From Glycomyces albidus (GTDB lineage: Bacteria; Actinomycetota; Actinomycetes; Mycobacteriales; Micromonosporaceae), in assembly GCF_009451885.1 (NCBI RefSeq), contig NZ_WIAO01000010.1:93517-157516 (forward strand): DNA of 64,000 bases, read 5' to 3'. The notes beneath the pieces are model-generated. The model was not told the DNA's origin, made no database searches, and saw nothing but the letters and a program-made list of their open reading frames with translations. A program made the position numbers and the translations under genes. The number at the start of each line of letters is the position of its first letter. The first letter of the stretch is position 1. Shown here piece by piece: positions 52,429-61,290 of this stretch.

Positions 52429-52589
52429 AAGGCGGCGTCGAACGTCGGGGCCGCGAACGCGGTCAGGGCGAAGGCGGCGGCCAGCAGGCCGAGGCCGAGG
52501 CCCCGGGTGCGGCGGGTGCCGAGGGGAAGGGCGGCGACGACCAGCAGGATGATCGCGATCAGGTAGAACAGGGCTTGAAAGGTGGCCAT
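52425..52589 (-). CDS. 54-residue two-helix membrane protein
   Basis: ATG 52589 follows GGAGT at ideal spacing. Two hydrophobic helices (ALFYLIAIILLVVAALPLG and LGLGLLAAAFALTAFAA) are joined by a basic turn (TRRTRG). Similar tiny proteins occur in actinomycetes without known function. It converges with, and overlaps by three bases, the response-regulator gene. Confidence 0.75.
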   Translation of the reverse strand: MATFQALFYLIAIILLVVAALPLGTRRTRGLGLGLLAAAFALTAFAAPTFDAAF

Positions 52590-52760
52590 GACGGACTCCT
52601 CAGCGGCGGGCGCGGGCCGGTGGGCCGCCCGCCGTCGCAGTGGCGACAAAACTCCGGCCCGATGTCGAGGTACCCAAAGTAGATCGAAACTCACCGATAC
52701 TTGATCGTTCATTTCGGAGGGTGGAGCGGGCCTCGGCCGGAGCGCCCTAGAGACGGCGAA

Positions 52761-52785
52761 GGGAAGGGGCCCATCGCTCCTTCCC
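52761..52785. promoter_or_regulatory. Inverted repeat GGGAAGG-N11-CCTTCCC upstream of the GT-HelR operon
   Basis: Perfect 7-bp arms end ten bases before TATATC (52794-52799), a possible -10 box, so a protein bound here would overlap a promoter for the glycosyltransferase gene. Confidence 0.45.
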
Positions 52786-52825
52786 ACTTCAGTTTATATC
52801 CCGACTCCCGCGCGACGGGGTGCAT

Positions 52826-52844
52826 CGGGGTGCCGACAACCCCG
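52826..52844. promoter_or_regulatory. 19-bp inverted repeat CGGGGT-N7-ACCCCG upstream of the GT-HelR operon
   Basis: Six-bp arms around GCCGACA, about 58 bases before the glycosyltransferase ATG. Its total length equals that reported for the rifamycin-associated element of actinomycetes, but I cannot confirm agreement with that consensus. Confidence 0.4.
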
Positions 52845-52901
52845 CTGACCTGCTGCACAATGGCTGTCCTGAGCATGAGACCGCGGAGACGGGAGCTGGG
52901 C

Positions 52902-54107
52902 ATGCGGGTGTTGGCGACGACCTTCGGGTCGCGAGGAGACGTCGAGCCGATCGCGGGACTCGCCGCGGCGCTGCGGGCGCTGGGCGCCGAGGCGGTGGTG
53001 TGCGCGCCGCCGGACCGCGAGTTCGCGGACCTCCTGGAGCGCCTGGGCGTGGAGCTGGTGCCGATGGGCGATCCGGTCCGGCCGATGGTCGGCGGGGACC
53101 GTCCGCCGTCGGCGGCGGATGCGCCGAAGCTCGCGGGCCGCTTGGTCGACGCGCAGTTCGCGGCCGTCCTGCGCGCGGGCGAGGGGTGCGACGTGGTCGT
53201 CGGGACCGGCCTGCCGCCGGCCGGGGCGGCGCTCGCCGCCGAGCGGCTGGGCGTCCCGTACCGGTTCGCGGCCTTCGTCCCGGGTGTGCTGCCCTCGCCG
53301 CTCCACCGGCCGCTGGGCCGCCCGGGGAAGCCGTTCCCCAAGGGCGAGACCGACAACCGGGTCCTGTGGGACATCGACGCGGAGAACCTGCGGGCGCTGT
53401 ACGGCCCGGCGCTGAACGCGCACCGCGCCGCCATGGGCCTGGGGCCGCTGGACGACGTGCAGGGGTTCGTCCTCTCCGACCGGCCGCTCCTCGCCACCGA
53501 CCCGGTGCTCGGGCCGTGGCCCGGCGCCGGCCCCGAGGTCGTCCAGACCGGCGCGTGGCTCGCGCCGGACGAGCGGCCGCTCCCGGCCGACCTGGAGGCG
53601 TTCCTCGACGCCGGCGATCCGCCGGTCTACATAGGCTTCGGTTCCATGCCGTGGCAGTCCGGAAAGGACGCCGCCGCGGCGGCCGTCGCGGCGGTCCGCG
53701 ACCGCGGCCGCCGGATCGTCCTCTCGCGCGGCTGGGCCGACCTCGCCGGCGACGGCGACGACTGCTTCACCGTTGGCGAGGCGAACCACCGGAAGCTGTT
53801 CGCGCGCATGGCGGCCGTGGTGCACCACGGCGGGGCGGGCACGACGCACAAGGCCGCCGTCTCGGGCGCGCCGCAGGTCGTGGTGCCCCAGATCGCCGAC
53901 CAGCCGTACTGGGCCGGCCGCGTCGCCGCGCTCGGCATCGGCGCCGGGCACGACGGCCCGGTCCCGACCTTCGAGTCCATGTCGGCCGCGCTCGAGACCG
54001 CGCTGGCGCCCGAGACGGCGGGGCGGGCGGCCGCGGTCGCCGCGCAGTTCCGCACCGACGGCGCGGCGCGGGCCGCGCGGCTGCTGATCGAAGGGGCCGC
54101 CGCATGA
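52902..54107 (+). CDS. GT1-family glycosyltransferase (MGT/UGT type)
   Basis: A 401-residue GT-B enzyme. The N-domain opens MRVLATTFGSRGDVEPIAGL and the C-domain carries the nucleotide-sugar loop VVHHGGAGTTHKAAVSGAPQ and DQPYWAGRVAALGIG, with YIGFGSMPWQSG at the hinge. Such enzymes glycosylate antibiotics, sterols or other lipophilic acceptors; rifamycin glucosyltransferases belong here. GGGAG before ATG 52902 sets the start. The stop overlaps the start of the HelR-like gene (ATGA), and that pairing makes antibiotic inactivation attractive but unproven. Confidence 0.9.
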   Translation: MRVLATTFGSRGDVEPIAGLAAALRALGAEAVVCAPPDREFADLLERLGVELVPMGDPVRPMVGGDRPPSAADAPKLAGRLVDAQFAAVLRAGEGCDVVVGTGLPPAGAALAAERLGVPYRFAAFVPGVLPSPLHRPLGRPGKPFPKGETDNRVLWDIDAENLRALYGPALNAHRAAMGLGPLDDVQGFVLSDRPLLATDPVLGPWPGAGPEVVQTGAWLAPDERPLPADLEAFLDAGDPPVYIGFGSMPWQSGKDAAAAAVAAVRDRGRRIVLSRGWADLAGDGDDCFTVGEANHRKLFARMAAVVHHGGAGTTHKAAVSGAPQVVVPQIADQPYWAGRVAALGIGAGHDGPVPTFESMSAALETALAPETAGRAAAVAAQFRTDGAARAARLLIEGAAA

Positions 54108-56263
54108 GCACCCGGCACGAGAGCGCGTTCGACCTGCCCGAAAACCTGGCGGCCAAGGCCGACCCGGCGCTCATCGCCGCCGACGAGCGGCACTTCGCGG
54201 CGATCGCGGCGAGCCTGGACCGGTCCGTCCGCGACCTGTCCGCCCGGTTGGAGGCCGCGCGCAAGGCGCCCGGCGGCACGGGGCAGTTCGACGGCCAGCA
54301 CGCGGCCGACCGGGACCGCGAGATCCACCGGCTCACCGCCCGCCTGAACACCCTGCGCCGCTACGGACTCGACCTGTGCCTCGGCCGCATCGTCGCCGCG
54401 GGCGGCGACACCGTCTACATCGGACGGCTCGGGCTCACCGACGCGGACGGCCGGCGCCTGCTGCTCGACTGGCGGACCCCCGCCGCCGAACCGTTCTTCG
54501 GTGCGACGCACGGCAACCCGATGGGACTGGCGAGCCGGCGCCGCTACCGCTGGACGAACGGGCGGATCGCCGACTACTGGGACGAGGTGTTCACTCCCGA
54601 AGGGATGGAAGGGCACGCGGCGCTCGACGACCAGTCGGCGTTCATCGCGAGCCTCGGCGGGACCCGCTCGGAGCGGATGCGCGACGTCCTCGGCACCATC
54701 CAGGCCGACCAGGACGCGATCATCCGCGCCGGGTCCGGCGGCGCGCTCGTCGTCGACGGCGGCCCGGGCACCGGCAAGACCGTCGTCGCCCTCCACCGCG
54801 CCGCCTACCTCGTCTACGCCGACCCGCGCCTGGGGCACCACCGCGGCGACGTGCTGTTCGTCGGCCCGCACGAGCCCTACCTCGCCTACGTCGCCGACGT
54901 CCTGCCGAGCCTCGGCGAAGAGGGCGTGCAGACCTGCACCCTGCGCGACCTCGTCCCCGGCGGCGCGGACGCCGCCCCCGAGACGGACCCGGAGACCGCG
55001 CGGCTCAAGGCCTCCGCCGACCTCGTGAAGGCGGTCGAACCCGCCGCCCGCCGCTACGAGCAGCCGCCGAAACGGGGCCTGAGCGTCGAGACGCACTGGG
55101 GCGAGGTGTACCTGAACGCGGAGGACTGGGCCGACGCGTTCGCCGCGGCCGGCACCGACACCCCGCACAACGAAGCGCGCGACCAGGTGTGGCAGGAGCT
55201 CGTCGAGATCGTCCTCGCGAAGCTCCCCGGCGACGAGGACGTCTCGGAGGCGCTCCTGCGACGCTCCCTCGCCCGCAACCGGGAACTGCTGGCGGTCTTC
55301 GACAAGGCGTGGCCCCTGATCGAACCGACCGACCTGGTCGCGGCCTTCTGGGCCTCCCCGGAGTTCCTGCGGTGGTGCGCGCCGCACCTGGAGGACGCCG
55401 ACGTCGAACGGCTCCAGCGGCCGGACCCGTTCGCGTGGACCGTGTCCGACCTGCCGCTGCTCGACGCGGCCCGCCGGCGCCTCGGCGACCCCGAGGCGTC
55501 CCGCCGGGCCCGCCGCCGGGAGGCCGAGATCGCCTCCGAACGGGAGGTCATCGACAAGGTCGTCGAGGACATCCTCGAAGCCGGCGACGGCAACGTGGAG
55601 GAGATGATCCTGCTCAAGGGCGCCGACCTCCAGGACGCCCTCGTGCACTACGAGGACCTGGAGACCCCCGACCCCGACCTCCTCGCGGGGCCGTTCGCGC
55701 ACATCGTCGTCGACGAGGCGCAGGAGCTCACCGACGCCGAATGGCAGATGCTGCTCCAGCGCTGCCCGTCGCGGAGCTTCACGATCGTCGGCGACCGCGC
55801 CCAGGCCCGGCACGGGTTCACCGAGTCATGGACCGAGCGGCTCGAACGGGTCGGCATGGGCCGCATCACGATGGCGTCGCTGAGCATCAACTACCGGACC
55901 CCCGAGGAGGTCATGGCCGAGGCCGAGCAGGTCATCAAGGCCGCCCTCCCCGACGCGAACGTCCCGACCTCGGTGCGCCGCAGCGGCGTCCCCGTCGAGT
56001 ACGGACCGGTCGCCGATCTCGACGGGCTGCTCGAGGCGTGGCTCGCCGAGCACGCCGACGGCACCGCCTGCGTCATCGGCGCCCCCTGGTTCGAGCCGCG
56101 CCGCCGGGTCCGCTCGCTCACGCCCGAGCTGTCGAAGGGCCTCGAGTTCGACCTGGTCGTCCTCGTCGACCCTGAGGACTTCGGCGGCGGCATCGAAGGA
56201 GCCGTCGACCGGTACGTCGCGATGACGCGCGCGACCCAGCGCCTCGCGGTCCTCAGTGGCTAG
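54104..56263 (+). CDS. helR: HelD/HelR-type RNA polymerase-associated helicase-like ATPase
   Basis: A 719-residue UvrD/Rep-like protein. An N-terminal coiled segment (DRSVRDLSARLEAARKAPGG) precedes the Q-like IQADQDAIIR, Walker A GPGTGKT (220-226), DEAQE (motif II), VGDRAQARHG (motif III), MASLSINYRTPEEVMAEAEQ (motif IV) and KGLEFDLVVLVDP with TRATQRLAVL (motifs V and VI). The insertion pattern and length match HelD/HelR, which bind stalled RNA polymerase; Streptomyces HelR displaces rifamycins. Coupled to the glycosyltransferase gene. HelD-type housekeeping function is the alternative. Confidence 0.85.
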   Translation: MSTRHESAFDLPENLAAKADPALIAADERHFAAIAASLDRSVRDLSARLEAARKAPGGTGQFDGQHAADRDREIHRLTARLNTLRRYGLDLCLGRIVAAGGDTVYIGRLGLTDADGRRLLLDWRTPAAEPFFGATHGNPMGLASRRRYRWTNGRIADYWDEVFTPEGMEGHAALDDQSAFIASLGGTRSERMRDVLGTIQADQDAIIRAGSGGALVVDGGPGTGKTVVALHRAAYLVYADPRLGHHRGDVLFVGPHEPYLAYVADVLPSLGEEGVQTCTLRDLVPGGADAAPETDPETARLKASADLVKAVEPAARRYEQPPKRGLSVETHWGEVYLNAEDWADAFAAAGTDTPHNEARDQVWQELVEIVLAKLPGDEDVSEALLRRSLARNRELLAVFDKAWPLIEPTDLVAAFWASPEFLRWCAPHLEDADVERLQRPDPFAWTVSDLPLLDAARRRLGDPEASRRARRREAEIASEREVIDKVVEDILEAGDGNVEEMILLKGADLQDALVHYEDLETPDPDLLAGPFAHIVVDEAQELTDAEWQMLLQRCPSRSFTIVGDRAQARHGFTESWTERLERVGMGRITMASLSINYRTPEEVMAEAEQVIKAALPDANVPTSVRRSGVPVEYGPVADLDGLLEAWLAEHADGTACVIGAPWFEPRRRVRSLTPELSKGLEFDLVVLVDPEDFGGGIEGAVDRYVAMTRATQRLAVLSG

Positions 56264-56269
56264 CCCGCC

Positions 56270-56611
56270 CTAGTCGCGCTGGGAGAGGGTGTCGTAGAGG
56301 TCCTGGGGGTCGATCTGCGCGCGGTACCGGAACACGAGCCGGACGTCGGGTCCGAAGGAGCCGAGCGTGTCGGTCGGGTCGGTCAGGAACTTCGGCTCGG
56401 CCCACTGCTGGGCGATCACGGCCGTCGGGCGGCGGTTGACCTCCAGGACCCAGGTCGCCCGCCCGCCCGCGATCTGCGCGAGGTACTTGCGCTGCCGCAG
56501 GTAGGCCACCGCCTCGGCGATCGTGCTCGCCTCCGGCAGCTCGACGTCCATCTGGTGCGGGTCGACGTCGTCGCCCATGGCGACGCTCGAGCGGTCCACG
56601 TGGATGATCAT
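56270..56611 (-). CDS. Conserved-looking 113-residue protein, function unknown
   Basis: GAGGAGG stands five bases before ATG 56611, an excellent site. The protein is acidic, alpha/beta, with no membrane span: MIIHVDRSSVAMGDDVDPH, ASTIAEAVAYLRQRKYLAQI, ATWVLEVNRRPTAVIAQQWA, and FRYRAQIDPQDLYDTLSQRD. The AVAYLRQ...IAGGRATWVL part suggests a small ubiquitin-like or beta-grasp fold, but that is a guess. It converges with helR and is divergent from an alpha/beta hydrolase. Confidence 0.7.
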   Translation of the reverse strand: MIIHVDRSSVAMGDDVDPHQMDVELPEASTIAEAVAYLRQRKYLAQIAGGRATWVLEVNRRPTAVIAQQWAEPKFLTDPTDTLGSFGPDVRLVFRYRAQIDPQDLYDTLSQRD

Positions 56612-56750
56612 TCGTCCTCCTCGGCTCGGTTCGATTGTGCCCGCCCGAGCGCCGTCCTGTCCGGGCGGATCGGAGATATCCGGTGCGGCGATGAATCCGG
56701 TGATCCAGTCTCGTCCTAAGCGAAGGAACCCATGAGATGAGGAGATCACC

Positions 56751-57620
56751 ATGACCGAACCGCAGACGTTCACGTTGGAAGTACCCGGAGCGGTGCTGCA
56801 CTACGACATCCGCGAGGGCGAGGGCGGGGGCGACGCGCCGACGCTGCTCGTCATCGGTTCGCCGATGGCCGCCGCGGGCTTCGTGACGCTCGCGTCGCAC
56901 TTCGAGGACCGCCGCGTCGTCACGTACGACCCCCGCGGGGCCGAGCGCAGCGTCCGCACCGACGGCGCCGCCGAGTCCACCCCGGAGGAGCACGCCGACG
57001 ACCTCCACCGGGTCATCGAGGCGGTCGGCGGCGGACCGGTGGACGTGTTCGCGAGCAGCGGCGGCGCCGTGAACGCCCTCGTGCTCGCGGCCCGCCACCC
57101 GGAGCAGGTGCGGACCCTCGTCGCGCACGAACCGCCCGCGACGAGCGCCCTGCCCGACCGCGACGAGGTCCTGCCCGTGCTCCACGACATCCGCGACACC
57201 TACCAGAAGTCCGGCTTCGGGCCGGCCATGGCCAAGTTCATCGCGCTCGTGTCGCACGACGGCCCGCTCACCTCGGCGTACCTGGAGCAGCCGGCGCCGA
57301 ACCCGGCGGACTTCGGCCTCCCGACCGAGGACGACGGCACGCGCGACGACCCGCTCGTGGGCCAGAACATCGTCACGTGCGGCGAGCACGAGCACGACTT
57401 CAAGGCGCTCCGCGCCGCCACCACCAGGATCGTTCTGGGCGTCGGCGCCGACTCGGGCGAGACGCTCGCGGCCCGCGGCGCGCGCGCCGTGGCCGAGCGG
57501 ATCGGCGTCCCGGCGACCGAGTTCCCCGGCGACCACGGCGCCTTCCTCGGCGGCGAGTACGGCCAGACCGGGAAGCCCGACGAGTTCGCCGCGGCCCTCC
57601 GCGAGGTCCTCGACCGGTAG
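56751..57620 (+). CDS. Alpha/beta hydrolase
   Basis: A 289-residue cytosolic hydrolase. Oxyanion region LLVIGSPMAAAGFV, RVVTYDPRGAERSV, nucleophile elbow DVFASSGGAVNALVLAARHP (Ser in ASSGG), a helical cap and catalytic His in FPGDHGAFLGG. The unusual Ser-Gly-Gly elbow occurs in many actinobacterial hydrolases of unknown substrate. GATGAGGAGATCACC precedes ATG 56751. Monocistronic. Confidence 0.9.
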   Translation: MTEPQTFTLEVPGAVLHYDIREGEGGGDAPTLLVIGSPMAAAGFVTLASHFEDRRVVTYDPRGAERSVRTDGAAESTPEEHADDLHRVIEAVGGGPVDVFASSGGAVNALVLAARHPEQVRTLVAHEPPATSALPDRDEVLPVLHDIRDTYQKSGFGPAMAKFIALVSHDGPLTSAYLEQPAPNPADFGLPTEDDGTRDDPLVGQNIVTCGEHEHDFKALRAATTRIVLGVGADSGETLAARGARAVAERIGVPATEFPGDHGAFLGGEYGQTGKPDEFAAALREVLDR

Positions 57621-57686
57621 CGGGGAACGCGGAATCCGGCCGCGGGCCCTGCGGTTCGCGGCCGGACGGCCTTCAGTGAAGCCCGG

Positions 57687-57710
57687 CGCCGGATCCGTGC
57701 GGATCCGGCG
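57687..57710. terminator. Bidirectional terminator
   Basis: CGCCGGATCCG and CGGATCCGGCG pair perfectly around TG between the convergent alpha/beta hydrolase and lsr2 genes. Confidence 0.75.
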
Positions 57711-57721
57711 GATGCCGGTGC

Positions 57722-58069
57722 TTAGGCGTGGGCCTCGTTGTAGCGGGCCACGACGCCGTCGGGGAGCTTGCCGCGGGCCTTGACCGGCAGGTTGTTCTCC
57801 TCGGCCCAGCGGCGGATGTCGCGGTTGCGGTCGCGGTCCTCGCGGCCGGGCAGGCGCGGGGAGCGGATCGCGGGGGCCTTGCTCGCGTGGTACCGGCCGA
57901 GCTCGGTCCCGAACTCCCGGTAGGCCGTCAGGCGGTCCCGCAGCTCGTCGGCGTGCGCTTTCGACAGGTCCACGGTGTACAGGTAGCCGTCGATGCCGAA
58001 CTCGACCGTCTCGGCCGCCTCGCTCCCGTCGATGTCGTCGAACAACGTGACCACGGTCTTCTTCGCCAC
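57722..58069 (-). CDS. lsr2: Lsr2 nucleoid-associated protein
   Basis: A 115-residue histone-like protein. The N-terminal dimerisation domain reads KKTVVTLFDDIDGSEAAETV and then VEFGIDGYLYTVDLSKAHAD; the C-terminal DNA-binding domain reads RDIRRWAEENNLPVKARGKL with the minor-groove motif RGK in place of the common RGR. Lsr2 silences A+T-rich and foreign DNA in actinobacteria. GTG 58069 follows AGGAAGG. Paralogues are common in Streptomyces; whether this is the main copy cannot be told. Confidence 0.95.
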   Translation of the reverse strand: MAKKTVVTLFDDIDGSEAAETVEFGIDGYLYTVDLSKAHADELRDRLTAYREFGTELGRYHASKAPAIRSPRLPGREDRDRNRDIRRWAEENNLPVKARGKLPDGVVARYNEAHA

Positions 58070-58236
58070 TGCGTCGCCTTCCTAACAGGAATATGTCCAT
58101 CGCGCACCGCGGCACCGGAGCGCCCGTGAACGGCGACGCGGCAACGAGTGCGGAAGCGGTCCCGATGCTCAATGGAGAGCAGCAGTTCCGCACATACTAG
58201 CGAAACCGTACGACACCGAATCCGACGCAGGCCCCG

Positions 58237-58632
58237 TCAGCGACCGACCCAGCGGCGCATCCAGGCGACCGGCCACGGGCCCTGGCCGCGCCGGTACGAC
58301 TCGACGAGGTACCGGCACACCGTCTTCGTCTTCGCGGCCAGGAACACGAGCACCCCGACGACCGCGAGCCAGGTGAACGCGAGGATCACGAACACCGGCT
58401 CCACCGCGCCCTCGGCCGTCACCGCCTCGAGCACCAGCGGCGTCGCCAGCGCGAGGAACACGCCGAACCAGGCGAAGAGGACGACCCCGAAGACGAGGGT
58501 CATCCAGCCGCGGCCGGGCCGGCGCACGTCGCTCGCGAGGGTGCGGCCCGCGTAGAGGACGAGGGCCCAGACGCCGACGAACGGCGGGCTCGCGGCCATG
58601 AGGATGAGGTCCCGGGCGTGCTCGGCGTCCAC
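58237..58632 (-). CDS. Three-helix membrane protein, function unknown
   Basis: A 131-residue protein with helices SPPFVGVWALVLYAGRTLA, GWMTLVFGVVLFAWFGVFLA and EPVFVILAFTWLAVVGVLVF and a basic C-terminal tail (YRRGQGPWPVAWMRRWVGR). It starts at GTG 58632, three bases after the stop of the next gene upstream, so the two form an operon. No family recognised. Confidence 0.7.
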   Translation of the reverse strand: MDAEHARDLILMAASPPFVGVWALVLYAGRTLASDVRRPGRGWMTLVFGVVLFAWFGVFLALATPLVLEAVTAEGAVEPVFVILAFTWLAVVGVLVFLAAKTKTVCRYLVESYRRGQGPWPVAWMRRWVGR

Positions 58633-58635
58633 GGC

Positions 58636-59184
58636 TCACTCCGGGAGCCGGTCCGCGGGGTAGTCATCGGCGACGATGACCTGCCACGGCCTGTCGCCCT
58701 CGCCGAGCACCCGCTCGACCTGGACGCCGGTGCGGGCGGCGAAGGCGGTGAAGGCGTTGCGGCGGTCCTCGTCGTCGAAGACGATGACCTCGCCGGTGAC
58801 CTTGGCGCCCTTCCTGCGTCCGGCGCGGCGGGCGCCGACGAGGGACCAGGCGTGGTCGAGCCGGTTGGCCTCGTCGGTGTGGGTGGCCAGGAGCATCTTC
58901 CGCATGGACCGGGCCTGGGTCTCGGTGACGCGGAACAGCGCCTGGATCTCGAAGTCCTCGACGACGCGCTCGAGCCGGCTGCAGATCTCGAAGAGCAGCT
59001 CGGCGCGTTCGGAGGTGAGGCTGGTGGGGACGGGGCCGGGGCCGACGGTGCGGGCGTAGGCGTTGCGCTCGACGGCGTCGAGGTAGGCGGCGGTCAGCGC
59101 GGCGGCGCCGCCGGAGCGGGCCCCGATGCGCGCGGCGACGACCTCTTCGAGTCGTTTGCGCTCCTCAGGTGCCAGGCCGCCCAT
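58636..59184 (-). CDS. 182-residue predicted DNA-binding or regulatory protein, function unknown
   Basis: A mixed alpha/beta soluble protein. The helical N-terminal two thirds (EERKRLEEVVAARIGARSG, ELLFEICSRLERVVEDFEIQ, ALFRVTETQARSMRKMLLA) contain a possible helix-turn-helix in FRVTETQARSMRKML. The C-terminal part reads VIVFDDEDRRNAFTAFAART. No family recognised. Start ATG 59184, first of a two-gene operon with a membrane protein. Confidence 0.65.
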   Translation of the reverse strand: MGGLAPEERKRLEEVVAARIGARSGGAAALTAAYLDAVERNAYARTVGPGPVPTSLTSERAELLFEICSRLERVVEDFEIQALFRVTETQARSMRKMLLATHTDEANRLDHAWSLVGARRAGRRKGAKVTGEVIVFDDEDRRNAFTAFAARTGVQVERVLGEGDRPWQVIVADDYPADRLPE

Positions 59185-59270
59185 GCGCTGACAGTACCTT
59201 CTGGACCGGCGGCGCTCTCCGAATCGGACGAAGAGCGCCGCCGTGTCCGGGGCCGGTTTCCGCGCGGGCG

Positions 59271-59840
59271 CTAAACCGGGAGCGGCGCCGTGCGGGCCCT
59301 CGCGTTCACCGCGGACGCGAGCCAGACGAGGGCCGCGCCGCTCGCGATGTGGACGGCGCTGATGAACAGGTTGTCGGGCAGGGGCGCGAGCAGGGCGATG
59401 AGCGGGAACGCGAACGCGTAGACGGCGACGGGCAGGCGCGGGTAGACGCCGGCGCGGAGCATCGCGATGCCGAACAGGATCGTCCCGGCGGCGAAGACGA
59501 GGGCGCTGCCGAGGAGCGCGGCCGTGACGGGCCCGGGCAGCGCGTCGGTGACGACGGGGTCGAAGTGGACGAGGACCAGGTTGAGGGCGAAGCCGGCGCC
59601 GCCGAAGAGGCCGAGGCCGACCAGGTTGAGCCCGTATGCGGCGGACCCGAGCCCGCGGGCATCGCCGCGGTGGCCGAGGTGGAGGGCGACGATCAGGGGC
59701 AGGCCGAGCGCGGGGGCGATGCCGAGGGCGAAGCTCGTGGCGACGGTCTCCCCGGTGGCGATCTCCACTGCGGAGGCGAGGGCGATGATGAGGCCGCAGG
59801 CGGCGCCGGTGGCGGCGCCGAGGCGAAGTGTCGTGGTCAT
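59271..59840 (-). CDS. Integral membrane protein, function unknown
   Basis: A 189-residue hydrophobic protein with about six helices (GAATGAACGLIIALASAVEI; ALGLPLIVALHLGHRGDARG; LNLVGLGLFGGAGFALNLVL; GPVTAALLGSALVFAAGTIL; LPVAVYAFAFPLIALLAPLP; FISAVHIASGAALVWLASAV). It starts at ATG 59840 and is divergent from a histidine kinase 145 bases away, which might regulate it. Confidence 0.75.
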   Translation of the reverse strand: MTTTLRLGAATGAACGLIIALASAVEIATGETVATSFALGIAPALGLPLIVALHLGHRGDARGLGSAAYGLNLVGLGLFGGAGFALNLVLVHFDPVVTDALPGPVTAALLGSALVFAAGTILFGIAMLRAGVYPRLPVAVYAFAFPLIALLAPLPDNLFISAVHIASGAALVWLASAVNARARTAPLPV

Positions 59841-59949
59841 GCCGTCGACGCTAAGGGCGCCGGGGCCGCCGGGACAGTGCCGCGAGACCGGATCCGGCGG
59901 CCGCATGTCACCCGCGCGGGGTGCCGGGCGGCACATGACCTCCGGCAGG

Positions 59950-59978
59950 TTGACCGGCCCGTCCCTGCTGCATATCCT
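59950..59978 (+). promoter_or_regulatory. Promoter giving a leaderless histidine-kinase transcript
   Basis: TTGACC (59950-59955), a 17-base spacer and TATCCT (59973-59978). The expected transcription start, seven bases after the -10 box, is the A of ATG 59985. Confidence 0.7.
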
Positions 59979-59984
59979 GCGGTC

Positions 59985-61169
59985 ATGCCCCTCCCCCGCC
60001 CGCTGCGGCGCTCCGACGGCCTCCCCGCGGCACCGGTCCCGTGGGTCTCGACGGTCCTGTACGCGGCCGTCGCGGTCGCCGGCGCCTACGCGGGCGCCCG
60101 CGGCCTGGGCGACACGGACGCGGTGCCGTTCGCGGCCGGCCTGGCGGCGCTGGCCGCGCTCGACCGGTTCGAGCGCCGCCGCTGGCCGGCCGGCTCCCCG
60201 GCGCTGCCCGGGACGCTGCTGCTGGCGGTGCGGCTGGGGCTGGTGCTGGTCGTGGCCGCGGCGGACGGGTCGGGGCTGTCGCGGGTGCTGCTCCTGCTGC
60301 TGCCGTTCGGCGCGTACTTCGTGCTCGGGCCGGTCGCGAGCGTCGCGATCGGAGCGCTCTGCCTGGGCGGCATCGTGATCGCGTTCCAGGCCGCCGATCC
60401 GGGCTGGCACGGCCGGACCGAGGCGGTGGCGGATGTGCTCATGTTCGCGATCGGGCTCGTCCTGGCGGTCGCGATGGCCTCGGCGGCCGTGGAGGAGCAG
60501 CGCCAGCGCGCCCGGGTGGAGTCCTCGCACGCGCGGCTGCGGGCCTACGCGGACCAGGTCGCGGACCTGTCGGCGGCCGCGGAGCGCGGGCGCCTGGCCC
60601 GCGACATCCACGACGGGCTCGGGCACCATCTGACGGCGATCAGCGTGCTCCTGGAGAAGGCGGAGGCGTACCGGGACCGCGACGGGGCCGTGGCGGATGC
60701 GGCGGTCGCCGATGCGCGGCATTCGGCGCAGCGCGCACTCGAGGAGGTCCGGGCGTCGGTGCGGACGCTGCGCGCCGACGCGGAGCCGTTCCGGTTGACG
60801 GCGGCACTCGACGAGCTGGCGCTGCGGTCGGGCCGGGTGCCCGCGGTCGTGGTCGAGGCCGGCGGCGACGAGCGCCGGTTCACGCGGGACGCGCTGGTGG
60901 CGCTGTTCCGGGCCGCGCAGGAGGGGGTGACGAACGCGCGCAGGCATTCCGGGGCCGAGCGGGTCGAGATCCGGTTGCGGCTGGGCGAGGACCGGGCGCG
61001 GCTCGTGGTCGCCGACGACGGGCGCGGGTTCGCGGCCGGGACTGAGGGGTCGGGGCTCACGGGGATGCGGGAGCGGCTCGAGCTGGTCGGCGGATCGCTC
61101 GCGGTCGAGAGCGCGCCCGGGGCGGGAACGCGGCTGACGGCCGTCGTACCGAGTGCGGCCGCCGCATGA
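59985..61169 (+). CDS. Sensor histidine kinase, NarL/DesK type
   Basis: A 394-residue kinase. Residues 20-165 hold about five hydrophobic helices (VSTVLYAAVAVAGAYAGARG; GTLLLAVRLGLVLVVAAADG; VLLLLLPFGAYFVLGPVASV; ADVLMFAIGLVLAVAMASAA). Phosphoacceptor His 209 is in ARDIHDGLGHHLTAISVLLE; HATPase_c follows (EGVTNARRHSGAERV; GSGLTGMRERLELVGGSL). The start is set by the leaderless promoter. The partner regulator lies 121 bases downstream. Confidence 0.93.
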   Translation: MPLPRPLRRSDGLPAAPVPWVSTVLYAAVAVAGAYAGARGLGDTDAVPFAAGLAALAALDRFERRRWPAGSPALPGTLLLAVRLGLVLVVAAADGSGLSRVLLLLLPFGAYFVLGPVASVAIGALCLGGIVIAFQAADPGWHGRTEAVADVLMFAIGLVLAVAMASAAVEEQRQRARVESSHARLRAYADQVADLSAAAERGRLARDIHDGLGHHLTAISVLLEKAEAYRDRDGAVADAAVADARHSAQRALEEVRASVRTLRADAEPFRLTAALDELALRSGRVPAVVVEAGGDERRFTRDALVALFRAAQEGVTNARRHSGAERVEIRLRLGEDRARLVVADDGRGFAAGTEGSGLTGMRERLELVGGSLAVESAPGAGTRLTAVVPSAAAA

Positions 61170-61290
61170 ACGGCAAAGGCGCGCAATGGTTCCGAATGGA
61201 GGACCGCGGTATGGGCGGTGGACGGCCGGCGCCGAGGCGAGGGGCGTGCGTGAACGGTGGCCGGCCCGTACCGATTCGATCGGAGTGCGC

